Shown here: piece after piece, positions 33,718-45,700 of the stretch | How positions within the stretch are numbered: the first letter of the stretch is position 1 | Layout: each line of letters begins with the position of its first letter | NCBI RefSeq assembly: GCF_028640845.1 | Contig: NC_080542.1 | Coordinates: forward strand, 18,704,283 to 18,768,282 | From: Ahaetulla prasina | Lineage: Eukaryota; Chordata; Lepidosauria; Squamata; Colubridae | Length of the DNA stretch: 64,000 nt | Direction of reading: 5' to 3' | Program-made: the position numbers and the translations under genes | Notes under the pieces: model-generated | Database searches by the model: none | Told to the model about the DNA's origin: nothing | What the model saw: only the letters and a program-made list of their open reading frames with translations

Positions 33718-36700
33718 CCCCCCTGATTTTTTGCCTAGCAGGCTTCAGCTTTTTTACCTTTTAAAAAAATGCTTTTAAAAGTAAAAAAAAAAAGCCTCTG
33801 ACATCAAGCACCTCAGCCAGGATCGCCAGAGCCTTGTTTTAATCCTTTAAAACCATTTTTTTACAACCTTTTCAGCCAAAGAGGTTGTTAAAAAATGCTT
33901 TTAAAAGTAAAAAAAAAAAGGCTCTGACAATCGCGTGACTCAGCTGGGCATGGGGGAGGCAGGGATTTTTGCTTCCAGTTCTCCGAACCACCCACCACCA
34001 TTATTACCGGATTGGCCGATCCGGTCCGAACCGGGAGCATTTCATCCATCCCTAACCCCCCAGTCCATGGACCGGCACTGCCGTTCAAAGCAGGGGTCTT
34101 GAACCTTGGCAACTTTAAGACTGTGGACTTCAACTCTCAGAATTCCTCAGCCAGCTTTACTGGTTCAAAGTTACAAGAACACTGAAAAAGTGACTTATGA
34201 TTGTTTTCCACACTTACGACCATTGCAGAATAGTCACATGATCAAAATTCAGACACTCTGCAACTGTTCATATTTACGATGGTTGCAATGTCCCGAGGCC
34301 ATTTTGCGATCTTTTGACAAGCAAAGTCGATGGGAAAGCCAGATTCATTTAACAACTATATGGCTGACTTAACAACTGCAGTGATTCATTTAACAACTGT
34401 GGCAAGAAAGATCACAAAATGGGTCAAAACTCACTTAACAATTGTCTCACTTAGCAAATTTTTGGGCTCTGTTGTGGTTGTAAGTCGAGGAGCATCTGTA
34501 TCTGGTATAGGGAGATGCCGAATTTTACAAGGCCCTTGTAAAATAATACCGTTTCCCCAAAAATAAGACCCAGCCAGAAAATAAACCCTAGCCTGAGCTT
34601 TCAGGATGCTCGTAATATAAGCCCTACCCCCCAAATAAGCCACAGTTAAGATTGTCAGCCAGATGGGTGCATTTAGTACCATATTTCTCCCAAAATAAGA
34701 CCTAACCAGAAAATAAGCCATAATGCATCTTTTGGAGCAACAATTAATATAACACCCAATCTTATTTTGGGGGAAACATAGAAAATATTCTTTCCTTCCC
34801 CTTCATGTCCCAAAATGTACCATTCAGGTCCAACATGAGCAGAGCAGGATTGCTTCGAGAAAACCTCCTCTCTTTGGTCGGCTGCTGCTCTTTGCTATTT
34901 CCCAGATTTCTTTTTTCCTGCAACGGAAGAGAGGGAAACGAATAAATGAAACTGAAAGTGATAAAGGCAAAAGCCCCTTGTGAGAAACCAGTCATCCCAT
35001 TTCTCACCTCGTCCCCAGGGTCCATAATAGGCACCCACTTGTAGATCCGTAAAGAGGTGTCTCCCACCGTCACCCAACGCTTTTCCCTAGAAAGAGAGAA
35101 ACGGCAGGATTACAATAGAATAGAATAGAATAGAATAGAATAGAATAGAATAGAATAGAATAGAATAGAATAGAATAGAATAGAATAGAATTTTTTATTG
35201 GCCAAGTGTGATTGGACACACAAGGAATTTGTTTTGGTGCATATGCTCTCAGTGTACACAAAAGAAAAGATACGTTCATCAACATTTACAACACAATTGA
35301 TGGTCAATATATCAATATAAATCATAAGGATTGCCAGCAACAAAGTTACAGTCATATAGTCATAAGTGGAAAGAGATTGGTGATGGGAACTATGAGAAGA
35401 TTAATAGTAGTGTAGATTTAGTAAACAGTTTGACAGTGTTGAGGGAATTATTTGTTTAGCAGAGTGATGGCCTTCGGGAAAAAACTGTTCTTGTGTCTAG
35501 TTGTTCTGGTGGGCAGTGCTCTATAGCGTAGTTTTGAGGGTAGGAGTTGAAACAGTTTATGTCCTGGATGTGAGGGATCTGTAAATATTTTCACGGCCCT
35601 CTTCTTGATTCGTGCAGTATACAGGTCCTCAGTGGAAGGCAGGTTAGTAGCAATTATTTTTTCTGCAGTTCTAATTATCCTCTGAAGTCTGTGTCTTTCT
35701 TGTTGGGTTGCAGAACCAAACCAGACAGTTATAGAGGTACAAATGACAGACTCAATAATTCCTCTGTAGAACTGAATCAGTAGCTCCTTGGGCAGTTTGA
35801 GCTTTCTGAGTTGGCGCAGAAAGAACATTCTTTGTTGTCCTTTTTTGATGATGTTTTTGATGTTAGCTGTCCATTTTAGATCTTGCAATATGACAGAACC
35901 TAGAAATTTAAAGGTTTCTACTGTTGATACTGTTTTGTCTAGTATTGTGAGAGGTGGAAGTATGGAAGGGTTTCTCCTAAAGTCTACCACCATTTCTACG
36001 GTTTTGAGTGTGTTCAGTTCCAGATTGTTTTGGTTGCACCATAAGGCTAGTCATTAAATGGGGGAGCTTGCCAGAATTCTCCATTTGTGATTTTGGAGGT
36101 ATTGAACTAAAAAAGTAAAATCTTCTCTGAACTGAGCTTTAAAAAAAGGTAAACATTTCCCTTGTCTAGTTATTTCTGATTGGGGGGAGGGGGTGATGCT
36201 CATTTATGTTTCTAGCCAAAGGAGCCAGAGTTGTCCTAAGACACTCCCATGGTCATGTGGCCAGTATGACAAGAGAAGAGAAGAGAAGAGAAGAGAAGAG
36301 AAGAGAAGAGAAGAGAAGAGAAGAGAAGAGAAGAGAAGAGAAGAGAATTTTTTATTGGCCAAGTGTGATTTAACACACAAGGAATTCGTCTTGGTGCATA
36401 TGATCTCAGTGTACATAAAAGAAACAATCATCAAGAATCATAAGGTACAACACTTAACGATAGTCATAGGGTACAAATAAGCAATCAGGAAACAATCAAT
36501 ATCTATAAATCGTAAGGATACAAGCAACAAAGTTACAGTCATACAGTCATAGGTAGAACGAAAAGGGTGATGGGAACGATGAGAAGATTAATAGTAGTGC
36601 AGATTTAGTAATAGTTTGACAGTGTTGAGGAATTATTTGTTTAGCAGAGTGATGACTTTCAGGAAGAAACTGTTTTTGTGTCTAGTTGTTCTGGTGTGCA

Positions 36701-39700
36701 GTGCTTTGTAGCATTGTTTTGAGGGCAGGAGTTGAAACAGTTTATGTCCAGGATGTGAGGGTAACCGAGCTGTTACTTTTCTACCAAAGCTCATCCCATC
36801 ATGCAGTGCTTGGGTCAACAAATCCAGCATCTTAACCACTAGTGCTGATAAATTTATGGATACAATTATATAGTACTCTCAGAATGAGATATTTCTCCTA
36901 CTTTTGCCATTCCTGTGATTTTCTAGTGGATTCCTATTCATTCACTAACCAAGTATAACCATATTTAGCCTCTGGACTTATACAGAGTATTGCGATTTCT
37001 TTGGGGTGTTTTAAAATATTATCCTAATGTTATGTGGCTTTCCCAACAATACTTAATCCTCTTCCATCTATCTTGATTTTCCAATATCTTTCTGACAATC
37101 TAAGGATAGTCTGGGAAGATATCTTTCCAGGAAGAAAATGAACCTGATCTATACTCTGTGTCAATATTTTTCAACTTTGGCAACTTGAAGACATGTGGAC
37201 TTCAACTCCCAGAATTCCCCAGCCAGCCTACTAGGGACTGAAGGCTAAAACATGAAGACCAGTTGCAGGAACTAAATAGGTCTAGTAGCTTGATGAAGAG
37301 AAGTAATAACAACAACAACAACAACAACAACAACAATCATAATCATAATAACAGAGTTGGAAGGGACCTTGGAGGTCTTCTAGTCCAACCCCCTGCCCAG
37401 GCAGGAAACCCTACACCAGACAAATGGTTATCCAATATCTTCTTAAAAAATTTCCAGTATTAGAGTATTCAAAACTTCTTCAGGCAAGTTGATAGAATAG
37501 AATAGAATAGAATAGAATTTTTTATTGGCCAAGTGTGATTGGACACACAAAGAATTTGTCTTGGTGCATATGCTCTCAGTGTACATAAAAGAAAAGATAT
37601 GTTCATCAAGGTACAACATTTACAATACAATTGATGGTCAATATATCAATATAAATCATAAGGATTGCCAGCAACAAGTTATAGTCATACAGTCATAAAT
37701 GGAAAGAGATTGGTGATGGGAACTATGAGAAGATTAATAGTAGTGTAGATTTAGTAAACAGTTTGACAGTGTTGATGGAATTATTTGTTTAGCAGAGTGA
37801 TGGCCTTTGGGAAAAAACTGTTCTTGTGTCTAGTTGTTCTGGTGGGCAGTGCTCTATAGCGTCGTTTTGAGGGTAGGAGTTGAAACAGTTTATGTCCAGG
37901 ATGCGAGGGGTCTGTAAATATTTTCACGGCCCTCTTCTTGATTCGTGCAGTATACAGGTCCTCAATGGAAGGCAGGTTGGTAGCAATTATTTTTTCTGCA
38001 GTTCTAATTATCCTCTGAAGTCTGTGTTTTTCTTGTTGGGTTGCAGAACCGAACCAGACAGTTATAGAGGTGCAAATGACAGACTCAATAATTCCTCTGT
38101 AGAACTGAATCAGCAGATCCACTTATTAATTGTTCTGACTGTCAGGAAAATTCTCCTTAGTTCTAAGTTGCTTCTCTCCTTAATCAGTTTCCACCCATTG
38201 CTTTTTGCCGTGTCTTCAGGTGCTTTGGAGAATAGTTTGACTCCCTCTTCTTTGTGGCAACCCTTGAGATATTGGAACACTGATATCAGGTCACTAGTCC
38301 TTCTTTTCATTAAACCAGACATACCAATTCCTGCAACTGTTCTTCGTGTTTTAGCCTCCAGTCCCTTAATTATCTTTGTTTGGTCTTCTCTGCACTCTTT
38401 CTAGAGTCTCAACATCTTTTTTACATCGTGGCGACCAAAACTGAATACAGTATTTAAGTGTGGCCTTACCACACTTATAAAGTGGTATTATTATAAAGTG
38501 GTATTAAAACAGGGGTGAAATGTTCCCAGTTTGGACTGGATCACCCGATGGCAGCCGGTGGTTCGGAGAACCAGTAGCAAAAATCTCTGCCCCCCACCCC
38601 CGCCACAGCTGAACCGTGTGATCATCAGAGGTTGGGGTTTTTTTACTTTTAAAAGCATTTTTTCTTTGGCGGAAAAAATACTTTTAAAAGTTAAAAAAAA
38701 GCCTCTGATGATCACACGGCCCGGGTGGGATCATCAGAACCCTTTAAAGGTATTTTTTCTACAACGTCTTCAGGTAAAGAGGTTGTAGAAAAAATGTTTT
38801 TAAAAGATTCTGGTGATCAGGCAACTCAGCTGGGATATCAGAACCCTTTAAAAGCTTTTTTTCCTCTGGCGATCCCAGCTGAGTTGCCTGATCATCTCAG
38901 GCTTTTAAAAGCATCTTTTTACAACCACTTCAGCTAAAGAGGTTGTGAAAAAAAAAGCTTTTAAAAGGTTCTGGCAATCAGGCAACTCAGCTGGGATCTC
39001 CAGAGGAGCCTTTTAAAAGCTTTTCTTTTACAACCTCTTCGGCTGAAGAGGTTGTAGAAAAAATGCTTTTAAAAGTTAAAAAAGAAAGAGTTGGCCACGC
39101 TCACCAGTCACGTTACGCCTCCACCAAGCCACGCTCACAGAACCAGTAGTAACAAATTTTACATTTCACCGATGTATTAACACTTCACGTGATCTTGATT
39201 CAATCCCTCTGTTTATGCAGCCCAGAACTATGTTGGCTTTTTTGGCAGCTGCTGCACACTGCTGGCTTATATCTAAATGGTTGTCCACTAGGACTCCAAG
39301 ATCCCTCTCACAGGTACTTCTGTTGAGCAAGATACCACATATACGGTACCTGTGCATTTTGTTTGTTTGTTTTGCCTAAATGTAGAACCTTACTTTATAA
39401 GGGTGATATAACATAACATAACATAACATAATATAACATCAGAGTTGGAAGGGACCTTGGAGGCCTTCTAGTCCAACCCCCTGCCCAGGCAGGAAACCCT
39501 ACACCATCTCAGTCAGATGGTTATCCAACATTTTCTTAAAAATTTCCAGTGTTGGAGCATTCACAACTTCTGAAGGCAAGTCGTTCCATTTATTAATTGT
39601 TCTAACTGTCAGGAAATTTCTCCTTAGTTCTAAGTTGCTTCTTTCTTTGATCAGTTTCCACCCATTGCTTCTTGTTCTACCCTCAGGTGCTTTGGAGAAC

Positions 39701-42700
39701 AGCCCGACTCCCTCTTCTTTGTGGCAGCCCCTGAGATATTGGAACACAGCTATCATGTCTCCCCTAGTCCTTCTTTTTGTTAAACTAGACATACCCAGTT
39801 CCTGCAACCGTTCTTCATATGTTTTATCCTCCAGTCCCCTAATCATCCAGTCCCCTAATCATCATATGATAGCAGTGTTCCAATATCTAAGGGGCTGCCA
39901 AAAAGAAGAAGAGGTCAACCTATTCTCCAAAGCACCTGAAGGCTGGACAAGAAGCAATGGATGGGAACTGATCAAGGAGAGATGCAACCTAGAACTAAGG
40001 ATGAATTTCCTGACCGTGAGAACAATTGATCAGTGGGACAGCTTGCCTCCAGAAGCTGTGGGTGCTCCAGCATTGGAGGTTTTTAAGAAGAGATTGGACA
40101 GCCATTTGTCTGAAATTGTATAGAATCTCCTGCTTGAGCAGGAGGTTGGATTAGAAGACCTCAAGGATCCCTTCCAACTCTCTTATTCTGGGAGTTGAAA
40201 TTCACGTCTTCAAACTACCAAGGTTGAAAAACACTGCAGCATATCAACACCCCTTCATGGCCTATCCTTTTATTCCTTTAACTTTCTTTCCTCTCTCTCT
40301 CTCTCCTCCCTGGCAACCTATATGGGACTTCATAGGTCATGTGAAATCATGACCTATGGAATCTGGAAAAGATAATCAAGTAACAAATCACTGAACACCT
40401 AGAAGTAAACAAAGTAATAACCAAAAGCCAACATAGGTTTATCAAAAACAGATCATGCGTGACTAATCTTATTGCATTCTTTGACAAAGTGACAAAATTA
40501 GTGGACCAGAGGAATGCTGTCGATATAATTTACTTGGGCTTCAGTAAAGCATTTGATAAAGTAGATCATAACCTTCTACTAAATAAAGTAGAAAAATGTG
40601 GGTTAGACAGCACCACCACCAGATAGATTCATACCTGGCTGACCAACCGCACTCAATGTGTAGTCCTCAATGGAACTACATCCACATGGAGAAAGTATGC
40701 AGTGGAGTACCCCAAGGCTCTGTTTTAGGCCCAGTACTCTTCAACATCTTCATCAATGACTTGGACAAGGGGATAGATGGGGAATCATTAAATCTGCAGA
40801 TGACACCAAGCTGGCAGGAACAGCCAACACTCCAGAAGATAGACTCAAGATTCAGAAGGATCTTGACAGACTTGAACATTGAGCGCTATCTAACAAAATG
40901 AAATTTAACAGTGAAAAAAGTAAGGTTCTACATTTAGGCAAAAAAAACAAAATGCACAAGTACTGTATATGTGGTACCTTGCTCAACAGTAGTAACTGTG
41001 AAAGGGATCTTGGAGTCCTAGTGGATAACCATTTAGATATGAGCCAGCAGTGTGCAGCAGCTGCCAAAAAAGTCAACACAGTTCTGGGCTGCATAAACAG
41101 AGGGATAGAATCAAGATCATGTGAAGTGTTAATACCACTTTATAATGCCTTGGTAAGGCCACACTTGGAATATTGCATTCAGTTTTGGTTGCCACGATGT
41201 AAAAAAGATGTTGAAACTCTAGAAAGAGTGCAGAGAAGAGCAACAAAGATGATTAGGGGACTGGAGGCTAAAACATATGAAGAACGGTTGCAGAAACTGG
41301 GTATGTCTAGTTTAATGAAAAGAAGGATTAGGGGAGATATAATAGCAGTGTCCCAATATCTCAGGGGTTGCCACAAAGAAGAGGGAGTCAAACTATTGTC
41401 CAAAGCACCTGAGGGTAGAACAAGAAGCAATGTGTGGAAACTAAGCAAGGAGAAAAGCAACTTGGAACTAAGGAGAAATTTCCTGACAGTTAGAACAATT
41501 AATAAGTGGAACAACTTGCCTGCAGAACACTGGAAATTTTTACGAAAATGTTGATAACCATTTGTCTGAAATGGTGTACGGTTTCCTGCTTGGGCAGGGG
41601 GTTGGACTAGAAGATCTCCAAGGTCCCTTCCAACTCAGTTATTATGATTATGATTAAGTGTGGCCTTACCAAGGCATTATAAAGCGGTATTAACACAGGG
41701 GTGAAATGCTCTTGGTTCAGACCAGATTGTCCGATCCGGTAGCGATGGCAGTGGGTGGTTCAGAGAACCGGTAGCAAAAATCCCTGGGCCCCCCCCCCCG
41801 CCGCCACAGCTGAACCGTGTGATCATCAGAGGTTGGGGTTTTTTTTACTTTTAGAAGCATTTTTTCACTCTCAATATTATTAGTTTCCCCATCATTTCAA
41901 ATATCATTTTCTCCAATTGTTGCCAAAACTTTTTAACCTTATCACATTTATACCACATATGTTCATAAGTCCCCAATTCCATATCACATCTCCAACATTT
42001 TTTACTAATTTTTTTATCCATTTGTGACAATCTTACTGGAGTCAAATACCATTTCCAAACCACTTTGTAATTATGCTCTTTAATCCTTATAGATAAAGTC
42101 CTCATAATTCTACTATTCCAATTCACATTCCAATCCGACTCTGGTATTTCAATATTAAGATCTTTTTCCCAGTTTATCCTCATCACTCTTTGTAGTTTTT
42201 CATCAGAGTTTATAATCTTATAAACCCTGCTAACGAGTCCCTTTAGCCCAATTTCATCTTTCATAATCCGAGATACTAAATGTTCAAATTCAGTTTCACA
42301 TCTATTTATCGAATAGTTTTCCCTTAATTTTTTTGTCCATTTTTCTATCTGTATTTTTTCAAACCAGCTTAACCCTAATTTTTCAATAATTTCTTTGTTC
42401 CTCCTTTCATTTTCTAAAACTTTTAACCAATCTATAATAGTTTCTATATTTTCATCTTTAATCACTTCATTACGTCTTATATTATTTTTAATCGGCCAAT
42501 TTCCAGTTGTCTTCCCCAAAAAAATTATATCCGGAATTAAAATTTTAACAAATTTATTCCACATTTTACTTAATCCTTTTAACCAATAACTTCTAATTAC
42601 ACATTTTGAGTTTGCTTTATCTAAAAACCACCTTGATCCAAATTTCTCTATATCCCTTAACTCTAAATCTCTCCAATGATTATCTTCACCTTTAAGTATT

Positions 42701-45700
42701 TTTACCACTATCCGGATACCATATGCACAGTAATAATTAAATAATTTGGGGATTCCTAATCCGCCTTCCTTTTGATTTTGATACCACATTTTCTTCACTA
42801 ATCTAGGTCTTTTCCACCATTGCAAAATTTGTCCAATTTTTTCTGATATCCTTCAATATCTTTCTCTGTCAAATTTAACGGTAGCATCTCGAATAAAAAA
42901 TTAAACTTGGGCAGCAACATCATCTTACACATTGCAATTCTACCAAACCAAGACAACTTTAACATTTTATATTTATCTATCTTCTTCTCAATTTCATTCA
43001 TCACCACATCATAATTAAGTTTTTTCAGTTCTTTAACCTTGAGTGAAAGCATTATACCCAAATATTTCAATGTATTTTTAATCCTTATCCCAAATTGCTC
43101 TTGCATATTCTCGCGCTCATTACCATTACTATCCATCAATAATTCTGATTTTGACCAATTTACTTTCAGACCTGTCATTTCCTCAAATTCTTTCAAATGC
43201 TTATTTATCTTTTTCAGGTCTTTCTCTATATTTTTCAAAATAATTAAAGTATATTGAGAGTGGAAACTATATTATTGTTGGTAATTAAGGAAATAGAATT
43301 AACAAAATATGAAAAAGAATTGATTAGAATTATGATTATAATAGGTAGAATTATAATAGCTAGATAGATGTGATTTTTAGAATAGAAGAGTGGAATTCTG
43401 AAATGTGGAAATTAGCTTTAAATGATAAAATGACATGTGATATTAAAATTAGAAGTGGTGTGTATAAAGAAGATATTTTCTGGAAGATTTGGAAACCATT
43501 CGTGGACTATGCGCTTGGAAAATTGGACACCTCGGTACCTGTACCTCGAGAACGTGGATTTTGGCAATCATGAGGACATATCCGAAGACCCAAATCTTCC
43601 TTTTTTATGTATAGCACAAGGGTGGAATAATGTATTTTTTTTTCTTTGTTTGTAATGTTAGAAAAAAGTAATTAAAAAAAAAATTAGAAGCATTTTTTCT
43701 TCGGCGGCAAAAATGCTTTTAAAAGTAAAAAAAAAAGCCTCTGATGATTGCGCGGTTCAGCTGGGATCATCAGAATACTTTAAAAACATTTTTTCTACAA
43801 CCACTTCAGCCATTTAAAAAAAGCTTTTAAAAGGTTCTGGCGATCAGGCAACTCAGCTGGGATCGCCAGAGGAGCCTTTTAAAAGCTTTTTTTTACAACC
43901 TCTTCGGCCGAAGAGGTTATAGAAAAAATGCTTTTAAAAGTTAAAAAAAAAAGTTGGCCACGCCCACCAGTCACATACACCACCACCACCAAGCCACGCC
44001 CACAGAACCAGTAGTAACAAATTTTACTTTTCACCCCTGTATTAACATTTCATGTGATCTTGATTCAGTCCCTCTGTTTATGCAGCCCAGAACTGTGTTG
44101 GCTTTTTTGGCAGCTGCTGCACACTGCTGGCTTATATCTAAATGGTTGTCCACTAGGACTCCAAGATCCCTCTCACAGTTACTTCTGTTGAGCAAGATAC
44201 CACATATACGGTACCTGTGCATTTTGTTTGTTTGTTTTGCCTAAATGTAGAACCTTACTTTATAAGGGTGATATGATAGCAGTGTTCCAATATCTAAGGG
44301 GCTGCCAAAAAGAAGAAGAGGTCAACTTATTCTCCAAAGCACCTGAAGGCTGGACAAGAAGCAATGGATGGGAACTGATCAAGGAGAGATGCAACCTAGA
44401 ACTAAGGATGAATTTCCTGACCGTGAGAACAATTGATCAGTGGGACAGCTTGCCTCCCGAAGCTGTGGGTGCTATATCATTGGAGGTTTTTAAGAAGAGA
44501 TTGGACAGCCATTTGTCTGAAATGGTATAGAATCTCCTGCTTGAGCAGGGCGTTGGATTAGAAGACCTCTAAGGTCCCTTTCAACTCTCTTATTCTGGGA
44601 GTTGAAATTCACGTCTTCAAGCTACCAAGGTTGAAAAAACACTGCTATTTATCAATATCACTTCATGGCCTATCCTCTTATTCCTTTAGGTTCTTTCCTT
44701 TCACTCTCTCTCCTCCCTGGCAACTTATATGGGACTTCATAGGTCATGTGAAATCATGACAAAACTGAAGATTATGTTTACCAGAAAGCAGAATCAAGCC
44801 ATTTCGATAATTTCAGATTCAACAGAAACAGAAAGCAGCCAGACTATATTCTCTCATACCGGAAAAGCTGCTGGCTTTCAAACCCGTTAAGTGGCTGCAG
44901 CCTCTGGTGTGACGATTTGGTGAGGAAAGGGGAAGGATCACGCAAGACAAAATTACCTAATATATAACATCAGGCACTCGGATCAGCTGCTCTGGTGGAA
45001 AAGAAAGAAGGAGGAATCCATTTCCAAAAATCCCTTTCAGGATACAGGAACATTTGGCCAGCTCATCTGAGGTGCAACCATCCTATCTCACCTTCCTGGG
45101 CAGATAGCACTGAGATCAAAGCCATAGAAAAACACCTGACGATCCCAAATGCCTTTCAGCAAGCCTTCCAAACCATCTAGATTCATGTTTTACACCCTTG
45201 GCAGAGGGACATCATCTCCCAGAATTCCCCAGCCAATATGGCTGGTTGGGGAATTGTGGGAATTGAAGTCTACCTGTCTTAAAGTTGCTACGGTTGAGAA
45301 ACACTGATCTAGAAGTACACCAGTGGTGGGTTGCCTCCGGTTCGGACCGGTTTGCAAGAACCGGTAGTAAAACTGGCGGGAGACTCCGCCCACTGACCTG
45401 GATGTCATCATACCCTGTTTCCCCGAAAATAAGACATCCCCTGATAATAAGCCCTTTTGAATACATGCGCTAAAATAAGCACCCCCTGAAAACAAGCCCT
45501 CCTGGAAAATATTTAAACCGCATGAGCAGCCGGTCCCCGCCATTTTATCTGGTTAGGGAGACAGAGCTGGAAATCAGGTAAGACAGCAAGAGGAGCCCTG
45601 TCTTGCTCCATGCGCCCCAAAATAATAAGACCTCCCCGAAAATAAGGCCAAGCGCTTATTTCAGTGTTCAAGAAATATGAGACAGGGTCTTATTTTTGGG

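Larger units (their letters stand above)
37345..39405 (-). mobile_element. CR1 LINE, minus strand, with two nested insertions
   Basis: Inverted CR1 sequence begins CAGAGTTGGAAGGGACCTTG at 37352, breaks at 37491 for a second LINE, resumes at about 38115 (TTATTAATTGTTCTGACTGT), breaks at 38510 for a hAT element, and resumes at 39175 with the part encoding [20 protein letters not shown]. The three pieces are collinear, which shows a single element split twice. Confidence 0.75.

Noticed and set aside
33456..33764. Open frame with a run of Phe/Leu/Ser
   Set aside because: Produced by the (TTTC)n(TC)n microsatellite and adjoining repeat sequence.
35448..35993. 181-codon minus-strand frame resembling a protein gene
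   Set aside because: It is LINE reverse-transcriptase C-terminus repeated at several loci nearby, not a host gene.
40898..41554. 218-codon plus-strand frame
   Set aside because: CR1 pol remnant with damaged catalytic region; counted as mobile element.
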